From Aquariibacter albus (GTDB lineage: Bacteria; Pseudomonadota; Gammaproteobacteria; Burkholderiales; Burkholderiaceae_C), in NCBI RefSeq assembly GCF_014145335.1, contig NZ_JACIVI010000001.1:124001-188000 (forward strand): DNA of 64,000 nt, read 5' to 3'. Shown here one piece after another: positions 44,795 through 54,844 of this stretch (positions within the stretch are counted from its first letter, which is position 1; the number at the start of each line of letters is the position of its first letter). The notes beneath the pieces were generated by a model, which saw nothing but the letters and a program-made list of their open reading frames with translations, had not been told where the DNA came from and made no database searches. A program made the translations under genes and the position numbers.

Positions 44795-44854
44795 GGCAGG
44801 GGCTCGCTTCCAGCAGGCAGGGGATGGGGGGCGGCGTCGGGACCGGGGCGGGGC

Positions 44855-45502
44855 TCAGCGCCCCGCCGTCGGCGGCCGGTCCAGCAGGGCCAGCACCCGC
44901 GCGACACAGACGTCCACCGTCTCCTCGTCGGTGCGCAGGTGCAGTTCGGGAGTGGTCGGCGGCTCATAGCGTGAGCCGATGCCGGTGAAGCTGGCCAGGG
45001 TGCCGGCACGCGCCTTGGCATACAGGCGCTTCGGGTCGCGCGCCTCGGCCACCGCCAGCGGCACGTCCACGAAGACCTCCAGGAATTCACCCGGCGCGAA
45101 GCGGTCGCGGGCCAGCGCCCGGTCGGCGCGGAAGGGCGAGATCAGCGCGGTCAGCACGATCAGGCCGGCGTCGACCATCAGCCGCGCCACCTCGGCCACC
45201 CGGCGGATCTGTTCCTTGCGGTCGGCCTCCGAGAAGCCCAGGTCGCGGCTCAGGCCGCCGCGCAGGTGGTCGCCGTCGAGCAGGTAGCTGATCCGGCCCT
45301 GGCGGTGCAGGCGCTCGCAGACGGCATTCGCGATCGTGCTCTTGCCCGCACCCGACAGACCGGTCAGCCACAGCACCCGCGGCGTCTGCCCGAGCAGCGC
45401 GGCCCGGTCCTGCCGGCTGACGGACAGGGCTTGCGCGTGCAGCTCGCCCCCGCCGTCGCCCGGACGCTGGTCCGGGCCGGGAGCCGGTGTCGATGTCGCC
45501 AT
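44855..45502 (-). CDS. cysC: Adenylylsulfate kinase
   Basis: Phosphorylates APS to PAPS, the sulfate donor. In the 215-residue protein the P-loop is GLSGAGKST (48-56), [16 protein letters not shown] binds APS and [12 protein letters not shown] is the mobile loop. About 30 extra residues precede the kinase core. No cysDN (ATP sulfurylase) gene is present in the window. It is upstream of the sulfotransferase on the same strand, separated by 60 bases. Confidence 0.92.
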   Translation of the reverse strand: MATSTPAPGPDQRPGDGGGELHAQALSVSRQDRAALLGQTPRVLWLTGLSGAGKSTIANAVCERLHRQGRISYLLDGDHLRGGLSRDLGFSEADRKEQIRRVAEVARLMVDAGLIVLTALISPFRADRALARDRFAPGEFLEVFVDVPLAVAEARDPKRLYAKARAGTLASFTGIGSRYEPPTTPELHLRTDEETVDVCVARVLALLDRPPTAGR

Positions 45503-45586
45503 GCAGGCACCTAGGGGGGTTGGACTTCCGCGCGGGGCGCGACCGGCCCGGCAGGGGCCGGGCGGGCTGCATGGTACGGGCAGGCC

Positions 45587-46510
45587 TTACTCGATGTTCT
45601 GCACCTGTTCCCGCATCTGCTCGATCGCGACCTTCATCTCCACCGAGATCTGGGTCAGCTCCAGTGCAGCGGACTTGGAGCCCAGGGTGTTGGCCTCGCG
45701 GTGCAGTTCCTGGATCAGGAAGTCCAGGCGCTTGCCCAGCTCGCCGCCCTTCTTCAGCAGGCGCTCGATCTCGTCGAGGTGGGCATTCAGGCGGCCGAGC
45801 TCCTCGGCCACGTCGATGCGGATGGCATAGGACGCAGCCTCGGTCAGCGCACGGTCGCGCAGGGTGTCGGCGGGGATGCTGCCGCCGCCGTCGGCGGCGG
45901 CCAGGGCGTCCTGCCAGCGTTCGAGGAAGCGTTGCTGCTGGCGCGCGACCACCTGGGGCAGCAGGGGGCCGGCCTCGGCGGCCAGCTCGCGCAGGCGCGC
46001 GATGCGCGATTGCAGGATCTCGACGAGCTTGGCCCCTTCGCGCGCCCGGGCGTCCACCAGGCCGTCGAGGGCCGTACGGGCCAGGGCCAGCACCTGATCG
46101 TCGCTGCGCACGGCGCTGCCGCCGCCGCGGCACCAGTTCAGCACTTCATGCACGCTGAGGGGGGCGGCCTGGGGCAGCCAGTTGCGCACGCTGCCTTCGA
46201 GCCGCGCCAGCGCGGCGAGCTGCTCCATCTGCGGCTGCGGCCAGGCGGTCTCGCTGCCCTCGCGGGTGGCGATGCGCAGCTCGACCTTGCCGCGCTTGAG
46301 CCGGCCGACGAGGAGTTCGCGCAGCGCCGGTTCCAGGCCGCGCAATTCGTCGGGCAGACGGAAGGCGAGGTCGAGGAAACGGCTGTTGACGGCACGGATG
46401 TCGACGGCCAGTCCGCTGCCGGCACGGGGGGCCGGAGCGGGGTCCGGGACGCTCGGGGCGGACGCGTCGGCCAGGGCCTGGGCGTAGCCGGTCATGCTGT
46501 AGACTGGCAT
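45587..46510 (-). CDS. YicC family endoribonuclease-like protein
   Basis: Conserved protein of 307 residues with the family start SMTGYAQA, the middle AVDIRAVNSRFLDLAFRLP and the C-terminal DUF1732 motif (GKRLDFLIQELHREANTLGS, IEQMREQVQNIE). E. coli YicC is reported to be a manganese-dependent RNase. It is divergent from the Ser/Thr kinase gene with only 27 bases between starts. The first ATG (46510) was used; SMTGYA could start five codons later. Confidence 0.9.
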   Translation of the reverse strand: MPVYSMTGYAQALADASAPSVPDPAPAPRAGSGLAVDIRAVNSRFLDLAFRLPDELRGLEPALRELLVGRLKRGKVELRIATREGSETAWPQPQMEQLAALARLEGSVRNWLPQAAPLSVHEVLNWCRGGGSAVRSDDQVLALARTALDGLVDARAREGAKLVEILQSRIARLRELAAEAGPLLPQVVARQQQRFLERWQDALAAADGGGSIPADTLRDRALTEAASYAIRIDVAEELGRLNAHLDEIERLLKKGGELGKRLDFLIQELHREANTLGSKSAALELTQISVEMKVAIEQMREQVQNIE

Positions 46511-46525
46511 GGATTTATCGCATTG

Positions 46526-46531
46526 CAAAAT
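46526..46531 (+). promoter_or_regulatory. Candidate -10 element for the Ser/Thr kinase gene
   Basis: CAAAAT lies exactly six bases before the kinase ATG, with CTGGCA at 46504-46509 as a possible -35 at 16-base spacing. There is no Shine-Dalgarno sequence in the 27-base gap, so the transcript is predicted to be leaderless. Confidence 0.4.
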
Positions 46532-46537
46532 CCGATT

Positions 46538-47506
46538 ATGGCAAAGCCGAAGCCCGCGCCCCTGCCGGCCGGCACCGTGGTCGGGGGTTATCAGGTCCTG
46601 CGCAAGCTGGCCTCGGGCGGTTTCGGCGTGGTCTACCTGGCCGAGGACGGCGAGGGTCGCCGCGTGGCCATCAAGGAATACCTGCCCGCCTCGCTGGCCG
46701 AGCGGGAACCCGGCGAGCTGCTGCCGCGGGTGCGGCCCGACAAGCAGGCGCTCTACCGCCTGGGCCTGAAGAGCTTCTTCGAGGAAGGCCGCGCGCTGGC
46801 GCAGATCAGCCACCCCAGCGTGGTCGCGGTGCTGAACTTCCTGCGCGAGAACGAGACGGTCTACATGGTGATGAATCACCTGCAGGGCGACACGCTGCAG
46901 GAGTTCATCGTCACGGCCCGCGAGCTCAAGCGCGACAAGGTCTTCCGCGAAAGCTCGATCCGCAGCCTCTTCGACGAGATCCTGCGCGGCCTGCGCATCG
47001 TCCATCAGCACAAGATGCTGCACCTGGACATCAAGCCGGCCAACATCTTCATCACTGAGGACAACAAGGCCGTGCTGCTCGACTTCGGTGCCGCACGCGA
47101 GGTGCTGAGCAAGGAAGGGCCCTTCATCCGTCCGATGTACACCCCGGGCTTCGCCTCGCCGGAGATGTACAAGCGCGACGGCGCGCTCGGCCCCTGGACC
47201 GATCTGTACGCCATCGGCGCCTGCCTCTATGCCTGCATGCACGGCACCCCGCCGCCGGACGCGCCGCAGCGCCTGGACAAGGACCGCCTCGGCCTCTCCC
47301 TGTCGCGCATGCGCAATGTCTATTCGGACAATCTCATCGAGGTGATCGAGTGGTGCATGGCGCTCGATCCCCTGTCCCGCCCGCAGAGCGTGTTCGCGCT
47401 GCAGAAGGAACTGACCCGCGAGACCGAGCGCCGCTACACCCGGCTCAGCTTCACCGAACGGCTGAAGCTGCAGATCGAGAGCCTGCGCTCGGGCTCGCTG
47501 TCCTGA
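46538..47506 (+). CDS. Soluble Hanks-type serine/threonine protein kinase
   Basis: Cytoplasmic protein kinase of 322 residues with no membrane helix or sensor domain. The Gly-rich loop is LASGGFGVVYLAED, the ATP lysine lies in VAIKEYLP, the catalytic loop is HLDIKPANIF and the metal motif is LLDFGAAREV. The activation segment ends TPGFASPEMY. A PP2C phosphatase gene follows after ten bases, so the two probably set a reversible phosphorylation state. Targets are unknown. Confidence 0.9.
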   Translation: MAKPKPAPLPAGTVVGGYQVLRKLASGGFGVVYLAEDGEGRRVAIKEYLPASLAEREPGELLPRVRPDKQALYRLGLKSFFEEGRALAQISHPSVVAVLNFLRENETVYMVMNHLQGDTLQEFIVTARELKRDKVFRESSIRSLFDEILRGLRIVHQHKMLHLDIKPANIFITEDNKAVLLDFGAAREVLSKEGPFIRPMYTPGFASPEMYKRDGALGPWTDLYAIGACLYACMHGTPPPDAPQRLDKDRLGLSLSRMRNVYSDNLIEVIEWCMALDPLSRPQSVFALQKELTRETERRYTRLSFTERLKLQIESLRSGSLS

Positions 47507-47516
47507 AGGTCCGCAC

Positions 47517-48332
47517 GTGCCCCACCGGTTCGACCCCGTCCAGATCAGCCACCGCGGCGGACGCCGCCGCAACGAAGACCGTGTCGGCCATGCCCGCCGG
47601 GGCGAGGCCACCCTGATGCTGCTGGCCGACGGCATGGGCGGGCATCCCGACGGCGACGTGGCGGCCCAGCTGGCGCTGCAGACCCTGGACCTGCTCTTCG
47701 CCCGCGCCGCGCAGCCGCGCATCGCCGCACCGGCCAGCTTCCTCGCCGAGGCGGTCCACACCGCGCACCGGCAGCTGGTCGAGCATGCCCGCCTGCAGGC
47801 CCTGGACGACACGCCGCGCACCACCCTGGTCGCCTGTCTCGTGCAGGAGGACGAAGCCTGGTGGGCGCACTGCGGCGACTCGCGCATCTACCTGCTGCGT
47901 GACGGCCACCTCCTGGCGCGCACCCGCGACCACAGCTACGCCGAGATGCCGCCCGAGGCCGCCGAGCACCTGGCCGACTGGGCGCAGATGAACCGCCACG
48001 TGCTCTTCACCTGCCTGGGCAGCCCGACGCCGCCACGGGTCGACGTGGCCGGCCCGCTGCCGCTGCAGGCCGGTGATTGCCTCATGCTGTGCTCCGACGG
48101 ACTCTGGGGCAATCTGGACGAGGACCTGCTGGTCGCCGCGCTGAGCGACAGCCTGCCCGAGGATGCGCTGCCCGCCCTGGCCGAGGCGGCGCTCGACGCC
48201 GGCGGCCCGCGCTGCGACAACGTCAGTGCGCTGGCCCTGCGCTGGCCCGGCCCCGACGCGGCGGGCCTCCCCCTGCCCGAGGGCTCCACCATCGAGCACC
48301 GGCTCAAGGCGCCGCCCCTGCCGGGCGATTGA
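47517..48332 (+). CDS. PP2C-type serine/threonine phosphatase
   Basis: Metal-dependent protein phosphatase of 271 residues. The metal-binding motifs are all present: [43 protein letters not shown] and [10 protein letters not shown]. The start is GTG at 47517, with GAAGG seven bases upstream overlapping the kinase stop. It should reverse the action of the kinase encoded just upstream. Confidence 0.92.
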   Translation: MPHRFDPVQISHRGGRRRNEDRVGHARRGEATLMLLADGMGGHPDGDVAAQLALQTLDLLFARAAQPRIAAPASFLAEAVHTAHRQLVEHARLQALDDTPRTTLVACLVQEDEAWWAHCGDSRIYLLRDGHLLARTRDHSYAEMPPEAAEHLADWAQMNRHVLFTCLGSPTPPRVDVAGPLPLQAGDCLMLCSDGLWGNLDEDLLVAALSDSLPEDALPALAEAALDAGGPRCDNVSALALRWPGPDAAGLPLPEGSTIEHRLKAPPLPGD

Positions 48333-48390
48333 TCGGCCGGCTGCGGGGCATGCGACCATGCGGCCCCTTCCGCGACCGCCCCGCCGCCCC

Positions 48391-49142
<752 letters not shown>

Positions 49143-49146
<4 letters not shown>

Positions 49147-49784
49147 GCCTGCGCCTGGTCCTGGCGTCCAACAACGCCAAGAAGTTGGGCGAGCTGCAGG
49201 GCCTGTTGGCCGAGCTGCCGCTGAACCTCGTCCCGCAGGGCAGCCTGGGCATCGCCGAGGCCGAGGAGCCGCACCGCAGCTTCCTCGAGAACGCGCTGGC
49301 CAAGGCCCGCCACGCCGCCCGTGCGGCCGGCGGCGCGGCCCTGGCCGACGATTCCGGCCTCTGCGTCGACGCCCTGGGCGGCCAGCCCGGCGTCGACTCG
49401 GCCGTCTACGCCCCCCTGCCGCCCGCCGACTTCGCCGACCGCGAAACCCGCCGCGCCGCCCAGGACGCCGCCAACAACGCCCGCTTGCTGGCTGCGATGC
49501 AGGGCCAGGCAAACCGGCGCGCCGCCTTCGTCTGTGTGCTGGTGGCCGTGCGCCATGCGGACGACCCGCTGCCCCTCGTCGCCACCGGCTGCTGGGCCGG
49601 CGAGCTGCTGCAGGCCCCGCGCGGCCAGGGCGGCTTCGGCTACGACCCGCTGCTGTGGATCCCCTCCGAAGCCGCCGCCGTGGCCGAGCTGCCGGCCGCC
49701 CGTAAGGCCGCACTCAGCCATCGCGGCGCGGCCGCGCGAGCGCTGCTCGCCCAGCTGCGCGAGGTCTGGGCCCTCGGGGCCTGA
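49143..49784 (+). CDS. rdgB: dITP/XTP pyrophosphatase RdgB
   Basis: House-cleaning nucleotide hydrolase that removes non-canonical purine nucleotides. Of 213 residues, [18 protein letters not shown] at the start and [15 protein letters not shown], with its metal-binding Asp pair, are diagnostic. [14 protein letters not shown] completes the site. It lies between rph and hemW in a tight run. Confidence 0.95.
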
Positions 49785-49820
49785 GCGGCATCGACCGATC
49801 TCACGCCCTGAGCCTGTGCC

Positions 49821-51029
49821 ATGGACCCCCGCCCGCTCACCCTGCACCGCGACCCCGGCGCGCTCCGCCTGCCCGCGCCGCCCACGCTGGCCGTCTACGT
49901 GCACCTGCCCTGGTGCCTGAAGAAGTGCCCCTACTGCGACTTCAACTCCCACGCCACGCCGGGGGGTGAGGCGCTGCCCGAGGCCGCCTACCTCGCCGCC
50001 CTGCGTGCCGACCTGGAAGCCGCGCTGCCCCTGGTCTGGGGCCGCAACGTCCACAGCGTCTTCATCGGCGGAGGCACGCCCAGCCTGTTCAGCCCGGCCG
50101 CCATCGGCACGCTGGTCGACATGCTGCGCAGCCTGCTGCGTCTGGCACCCGGCGCCGAAATCACGCTCGAAGCCAACCCCGGCACCTTCGAGCGCGATCG
50201 CTTCCAGGGCTATGCCGACGCCGGCGTCACCCGCCTGTCGGTCGGCGTGCAGAGCTTCGACGACGCCCAGCTGCGCACCCTGGGTCGCGTGCACGATGCC
50301 GCCCAGGCCCGCGCCGCGCTGGAGGAGGCCGCCCGCGCCTTCCGCACCTGGAACCTGGACCTGATGTATGCCCTGCCGGGCCAGACGCTGGAGGCGCTCG
50401 ACCGCGAACTCGACCAGGCCCTGGCCTTCGCCCCGCCGCACCTCAGCGTCTATCACCTGACGATGGAGCCCAACACCGTCTTCGGCCGCCGCCCCCCCGC
50501 GGGCCTGCCCGACGACGACCTGGCCAGTGCCCTGCTCGACCGCCTGATCGAACGCACCGCGGCCGCCGGCCTGACCCGCTACGAAGTCTCGGCTTTCGCC
50601 CGCGAGGGCCACCGCTGCGTGCACAACCAGAACTACTGGCAGTTCGGCGACTACCTGGGGATCGGCGCCGGCGCGCACAGCAAGCTCAGCTTCGCCGAAC
50701 GCGTCATCCGCCAGGTCCGCTGGCGCGAGCCGGCTCGCTACCTGGCCGAAGCCCCGGCCGGCCGCGCCGTGTCGAACGAGCACGAGATCGACCCGAAGGA
50801 CCTGCCCTTCGAGTTCATGATGAACGCGCTGCGCCTGAAAGACGGCCTGCCGCTCAACCTCTTCGCCGAACGCACCGGCCTGCCCCTGGGCGCCATTCTG
50901 TCGACCCTCGACGCCGCGCAGCAGCGCGGCCTGCTGGCGCTGAAACTCGGCGCCGAAGGCTGGATTCAGCCCACGGCCAAGGGCTTTGACTTTCTGAATG
51001 AGTTGGTGGGGATGTTTCTGCCGGATTGA
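49821..51029 (+). CDS. hemW: HemW (radical SAM, HemN-like heme chaperone)
   Basis: Radical SAM protein that binds heme and is thought to insert it into respiratory proteins. In the 402-residue protein the 4Fe-4S motif is CLKKCPYC (Cys32, 36 and 39; CX3CX2C), without the extra cysteine of HemN. FIGGGTPSLFSP and SVGVQSFDDAQLRTLGR are SAM-site motifs, and NQNYWQFGDYLGIGAGAHS is HemW-like. It belongs to rph-rdgB-hemW. Confidence 0.93.
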   Translation: MDPRPLTLHRDPGALRLPAPPTLAVYVHLPWCLKKCPYCDFNSHATPGGEALPEAAYLAALRADLEAALPLVWGRNVHSVFIGGGTPSLFSPAAIGTLVDMLRSLLRLAPGAEITLEANPGTFERDRFQGYADAGVTRLSVGVQSFDDAQLRTLGRVHDAAQARAALEEAARAFRTWNLDLMYALPGQTLEALDRELDQALAFAPPHLSVYHLTMEPNTVFGRRPPAGLPDDDLASALLDRLIERTAAAGLTRYEVSAFAREGHRCVHNQNYWQFGDYLGIGAGAHSKLSFAERVIRQVRWREPARYLAEAPAGRAVSNEHEIDPKDLPFEFMMNALRLKDGLPLNLFAERTGLPLGAILSTLDAAQQRGLLALKLGAEGWIQPTAKGFDFLNELVGMFLPD

Positions 51030-51063
51030 TCTTGGCCCGGCAGCCAGTCCCGCCCTGCGCAAC

Positions 51064-51138
51064 TGGCCTCCCCAACAGGAATCGAACCTGTATCTGAGCC
51101 TTAGGAGGGCCCCGTTCTATCCATTGAACTACAGGGAG
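51064..51138 (-). tRNA. tRNA-Arg (anticodon CCT)
   Basis: The minus strand gives a cloverleaf. The acceptor is CTCCCTG with TGGGGAG (two G-T pairs next to the T-arm), the D-stem is GTTC/GAAC and the anticodon loop is CTCCTAA, giving CCT. The T-arm is ACAGG-TTCGATT-CCTGT, then discriminator G and an encoded CCA. It decodes AGG, a rare codon in this GC-rich genome. Confidence 0.94.
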
Positions 51139-51178
51139 GCGTGACGCGGCCGGATTGTGCCCGAGGGGCGCAAGGGCC

Positions 51179-53653
51179 TCAGCGGGGCAGCAGGCGCAGC
51201 ATCTGGCCGGGCTCGGTGTCGGGCCAGAGCATGACGGTCTGGCCCTGGGCCCAGCGGGGCTGGAAGTCGCGGTAGCCGGGGCTGAAGACGAGGCCGCTCT
51301 GACCGCTGGGGTGGATGACGCGTGAGCGTCGCGGGTCGCCGACGTCCATCAGCAGGCGCAGGCTGGCAGCGTGTTCGGTCTGGTAGGGCAGCATGGCGTC
51401 GGCCGGGCCGCTGGCCAGCCAGACGCGGGTGGCGTCGAGGGTGTAGGTGTCGCCGCCGACGGGGGTCTGCAGCTCGAAGTGGCGGCGCAGCAGGCCGACT
51501 TTGCTGAAGGGCCGGTGTTCGGCCCGCGCCAGGTGGGCGCGCGACCAACGCCAGGTGGCGGGTTCGTGGCCCTGCAGCCGTTCCAGTTCGTCCAGCGCGG
51601 CACCGAAGGCACGGTCGATCTGGTCGCTGCAGCTTTCGTGCTGCGGGGTGCCCATGTCGTCGCACCACCAGCTGTCGTTGCGTTGCAGCACGCCCAGCAG
51701 GGCGTCGTGGAAGCTGCGCTGCGTGAGTTCGCGTTCGTAGCGTTCGGCGCCGATCTGGTCGGCGAAGAGGCCGCGGCCCAGGTGCCGGACCCAGGCCCAG
51801 AAGATGAGCGGCTCGGCGGCGTCGCCCGCCATGTGACCGTCCCAGCCAGCCAGCAGGGCCTGGGCCTGGGCCGCCAGCGGATGGGGGCTGCGTGCGCTGC
51901 GCAGGCGGTCGAGCAGCGCGACGGCGAACAGGGAGTGCTGGTCGCGCTGCATCGCGGCGAAGCTGTCCAGGTCGTGCATCGGCCGGCTGGCCAGCAGCTG
52001 CTGGATGCGGCGATGGCGGAAGGGCAGGGCCCAGTCGCTGCCGATCTCGTGTGGGTAGCCGGGGCCGTGGACGCGCTGGTTCGCGCTGGCCAGCCAGCCG
52101 CGGCGCGGATCGAGTTCACGCGGGGTCTCGGCGGGCGGCAGGAAGCCGGCCCAGTCGTAGCGGGTGTCCCAGCCCGGGGCCGGCACGCGGCCGCGCAGGT
52201 CGTTGTCGGCCTTGCGCAGCGGCACGCGGCCGACGCTGATCTGGGCGATGCGGCGCCGGTCGGCCACGATGACGTTCTGCATCGGGGCGACGTAGCTGCT
52301 GCCGGCGGCGATGAATTCGTCGACGGTGCGTGCGCGGTTGAAGCCCAGTCCGGCGGCGACGGTGCCGGTGTCGGGATCCAGCGCGGTCCAGCGCAGGGCC
52401 AGCGCGTAGCCGGGTGCATCGGGCCGTGGCGGGTGGGTGCCGGTCAGGCCGAGGGTGGCCGGGCCTTCGGCGTCGGAGATCACCGGCCCGTGGCGGCTGC
52501 GGCGGGCGATGAACTCGACCTCGTCCTCGCCGCGCACGGCGATGCGCTCGCGGAAGGTCTCGAAGGTGGCCCAGCTGTCGGGCCCTTCGCCACTTCGGTA
52601 GCGCTGCGGGTTCGTCGGGTCGAGCTGTTCGACGTAGAGGTCCTGCACGTCCGGGAAGGTGTTGGTGAAGGACCAGGCCAGGTGTTCGTTCTGCCCCAGC
52701 ACCACCATGGGCAGGCCCGGCAGGGTGGCCCCGGCCACGCGCAGGCCCGGGGCCTCGAGCCGGGCCAAGTACCAGAGGGCCGGGGTGCTCAGGCGCAGGT
52801 GGGGGTCGTTGGCCACCAGGGGGAAGCCGGTGCTGCTGTGGCTGCCGGCGACGGCCCAGTTGTTCGAGCCGCGGCCTTCGACGCCGCCATGGCTCAGCGG
52901 GTCCCAGAAGGCCGAGCCCGCAGCGGCTGGCATGCTGGCCGCCGGCGCGGGGCGGCCGGTGCCGGCGATCTTCAGGCGGGTGTAGAGCTCGCCGTAGTCG
53001 CGCAGCTGCGGGGCCCGCTCGCCGTCGTAGGCCGGCAGCAGCTCGTCGATGCGCGAGGCTGGCAGGAAGAGGCCCAGCCGCAGCCGCAGCAGCTCGGTGC
53101 GCCAGTTGCCGCCGAGGTCCCAGGCCATGATGATCGACCAGGCCAGGCTGTCCACCGGGGTCCAGGGCTCGGGCTGCAGGCCGAGCAGCAGGAATTCGGG
53201 GGGCCGGGCGCGCAGATGCTCGCCGACGTAGGCGTTCACGCCCGCGCTGTAGGCTTCCAGCGCGCGGCGGGTGAGCGGATCGGCCTTGGCCCACTGCTCC
53301 TGCGCGGCGCGCCGCACGCCGAGCGCGCGCAGGAACTTGTCGTTGCCCAGGGCTTCGCGGCCGAACAGCTCGGCCAGGCGGCCGGCGCCGATGCGGCGGT
53401 GCAGCTCCAGCTGCCAGAGCCGGTCCTGCGCATGGGCGAAGCCGAGGCCGAACCAGGCGTCCTCGGCGGCCCCGGCCCGGATGGTGGGGATGCCGTGGGC
53501 GTCGCGCTCGATCGACAGCCGCGACAGCGGCCCCCGCACGCTGATCTCGCCCGTGCGCTGGGGCTGCGCGCGCAGGGTGTAGGCCCAAAGCACGGCGGCC
53601 AGCAGGCCGGCCAGCAGCAGCAGGGCGAGGAGGATTCGGCGCAGCAGGACCAT
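51179..53653 (-). CDS. Penicillin acylase family N-terminal-nucleophile hydrolase
   Basis: Amide hydrolase of 824 residues, anchored or exported by an N-terminal hydrophobic segment (residues 7-25). The precursor should cleave itself before Ser263 in GRGSNNWAVAG, releasing an alpha chain, a spacer and the catalytic beta chain. HGIPTIRAGAAEDAWFGLGF (54-73) and AHAQDRLWQLELHRR are the family's alpha-chain motifs. The substrate may be a penicillin-like amide or an acyl-homoserine lactone; sequence alone does not decide. It is divergent from the dehydrogenase gene. Confidence 0.9.
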   Translation of the reverse strand: MVLLRRILLALLLLAGLLAAVLWAYTLRAQPQRTGEISVRGPLSRLSIERDAHGIPTIRAGAAEDAWFGLGFAHAQDRLWQLELHRRIGAGRLAELFGREALGNDKFLRALGVRRAAQEQWAKADPLTRRALEAYSAGVNAYVGEHLRARPPEFLLLGLQPEPWTPVDSLAWSIIMAWDLGGNWRTELLRLRLGLFLPASRIDELLPAYDGERAPQLRDYGELYTRLKIAGTGRPAPAASMPAAAGSAFWDPLSHGGVEGRGSNNWAVAGSHSSTGFPLVANDPHLRLSTPALWYLARLEAPGLRVAGATLPGLPMVVLGQNEHLAWSFTNTFPDVQDLYVEQLDPTNPQRYRSGEGPDSWATFETFRERIAVRGEDEVEFIARRSRHGPVISDAEGPATLGLTGTHPPRPDAPGYALALRWTALDPDTGTVAAGLGFNRARTVDEFIAAGSSYVAPMQNVIVADRRRIAQISVGRVPLRKADNDLRGRVPAPGWDTRYDWAGFLPPAETPRELDPRRGWLASANQRVHGPGYPHEIGSDWALPFRHRRIQQLLASRPMHDLDSFAAMQRDQHSLFAVALLDRLRSARSPHPLAAQAQALLAGWDGHMAGDAAEPLIFWAWVRHLGRGLFADQIGAERYERELTQRSFHDALLGVLQRNDSWWCDDMGTPQHESCSDQIDRAFGAALDELERLQGHEPATWRWSRAHLARAEHRPFSKVGLLRRHFELQTPVGGDTYTLDATRVWLASGPADAMLPYQTEHAASLRLLMDVGDPRRSRVIHPSGQSGLVFSPGYRDFQPRWAQGQTVMLWPDTEPGQMLRLLPR

Positions 53654-53824
53654 CGGCAGCACATCGGGCGGGACACGGGCCGGCGGCTCACCCCGGCCGC
53701 GGCATGGACGCCGCAGTCTGGCCCGTGCCGCCGGCCCGACGGCCCCGGGCAAGTCCCCGGGCCGATCCCCATTGACCCGCGCCCGGCCCCGGATCGGGGG
53801 CCGGGCAGGCACAATCCGCCGCCC

Positions 53825-54844
53825 ATGGCGACGTTGAACATCATCCTTCTGGACGACCACCAGGACGCGGTCCGCAAACTGGCCTGCGCCAGCGTGCTGG
53901 AGGGATACAACTTCAAGGTCTTCACCAACTCGGTCAAGGGCATCGGCCAGCTCTCGGTGCGGCTTCGGGATGCCGACATCGTGATCGCCATCCGCGAGCG
54001 CACCAGCTTCCCGCGCCTGCTGCTGGAGCGCCTGCCGCGGCTGAAGCTGATCGCGCAGGTGGGGCCGGTCGGCGAGCACATCGACCTGGAGGCCTGCACC
54101 CGCCTGGGCATCGCGGTGGCCGAGTCGCGCGAGGGGCCGGCCGCGCCGGCGGAGCTGACCTGGGCCCTGGTGCAGGCGGCCAGCCGCCGGCTGCCCCAGT
54201 ACATCGCCCACCTCAAGCACGGCGTCTGGCAGCAGTCGGGCCTGAAGTCCGCGGCCATGCCGCCCAACTTCAGCCTCGGCACCCTGCTGGAGGGCCGCTG
54301 CCTCGGCCTCTGGGGCTATGGCCAGGTCGGCCGCCGGGTGGCCGGCTACGGCCGCGCCTTCGGCATGAGGGTGCAGGTCTGGGGCAGCGAGGCTTCGCGC
54401 GCCCGCGCCGTGGCCGAGGGCTACGAGGCCGCGCCCAGCCGCGAGGCCTTGTTCGCCGAAAGCGACGTACTGAGCCTGCACCTGCGCCTGGTCGAGGCCA
54501 CCCGCGGCCTGATCGGCCCCGAGGATCTGGCCCGCATGAAGCCCGAGGCCCTGCTGGTGAACACCTCGCAGGCCGAGCTGATCCAGGAAGGCGCGCTGGT
54601 CTCGGCGCTCAACCGCGGCCGGCCGGGCCTGGCCGCCATCGACGTGTTCGAGAGCGAACCCATCCTGCAGGGCCATCCGCTGCTGCGGCTGGAGAACGCG
54701 ATCTGCACGCCGCACATCGGCCACGTCGAGGCCGGCGCCTACGAGGCCGTCTTCGGTGCCACCTTCGCCAATGTGCTGGCCTTCATCCAGCGCGCGCCCA
54801 CGGGCATCGTCAACCCCGAGGCGCTGAAGGTGACGCAGCGGTGA
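53825..54844 (+). CDS. D-2-hydroxyacid dehydrogenase family protein lacking the catalytic arginine
   Basis: NAD-dependent dehydrogenase fold of 339 residues. The Rossmann motif is LWGYGQVGRRVAG (162-174), the catalytic Glu is expected at 278 (DVFESEPI) and His297 is in CTPHIGH. The family's catalytic Arg in the VNTSR motif is Gln249 here (VNTSQAEL; codon CAG at 54569), so normal hydride-transfer chemistry may be lost or changed. CACAAT at 53810-53815 is a possible -10. Its stop overlaps the GTG of the MFS gene in GTGA. Confidence 0.88.
   Translation: MATLNIILLDDHQDAVRKLACASVLEGYNFKVFTNSVKGIGQLSVRLRDADIVIAIRERTSFPRLLLERLPRLKLIAQVGPVGEHIDLEACTRLGIAVAESREGPAAPAELTWALVQAASRRLPQYIAHLKHGVWQQSGLKSAAMPPNFSLGTLLEGRCLGLWGYGQVGRRVAGYGRAFGMRVQVWGSEASRARAVAEGYEAAPSREALFAESDVLSLHLRLVEATRGLIGPEDLARMKPEALLVNTSQAELIQEGALVSALNRGRPGLAAIDVFESEPILQGHPLLRLENAICTPHIGHVEAGAYEAVFGATFANVLAFIQRAPTGIVNPEALKVTQR

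Noticed and set aside
51064-51178. tRNA-Arg as a possible integration site for a mobile element
   Set aside because: No integrase, transposase, repeated tRNA 3' end or change in base composition was seen on either side. Flanking genes are hemW and a chromosomal hydrolase.
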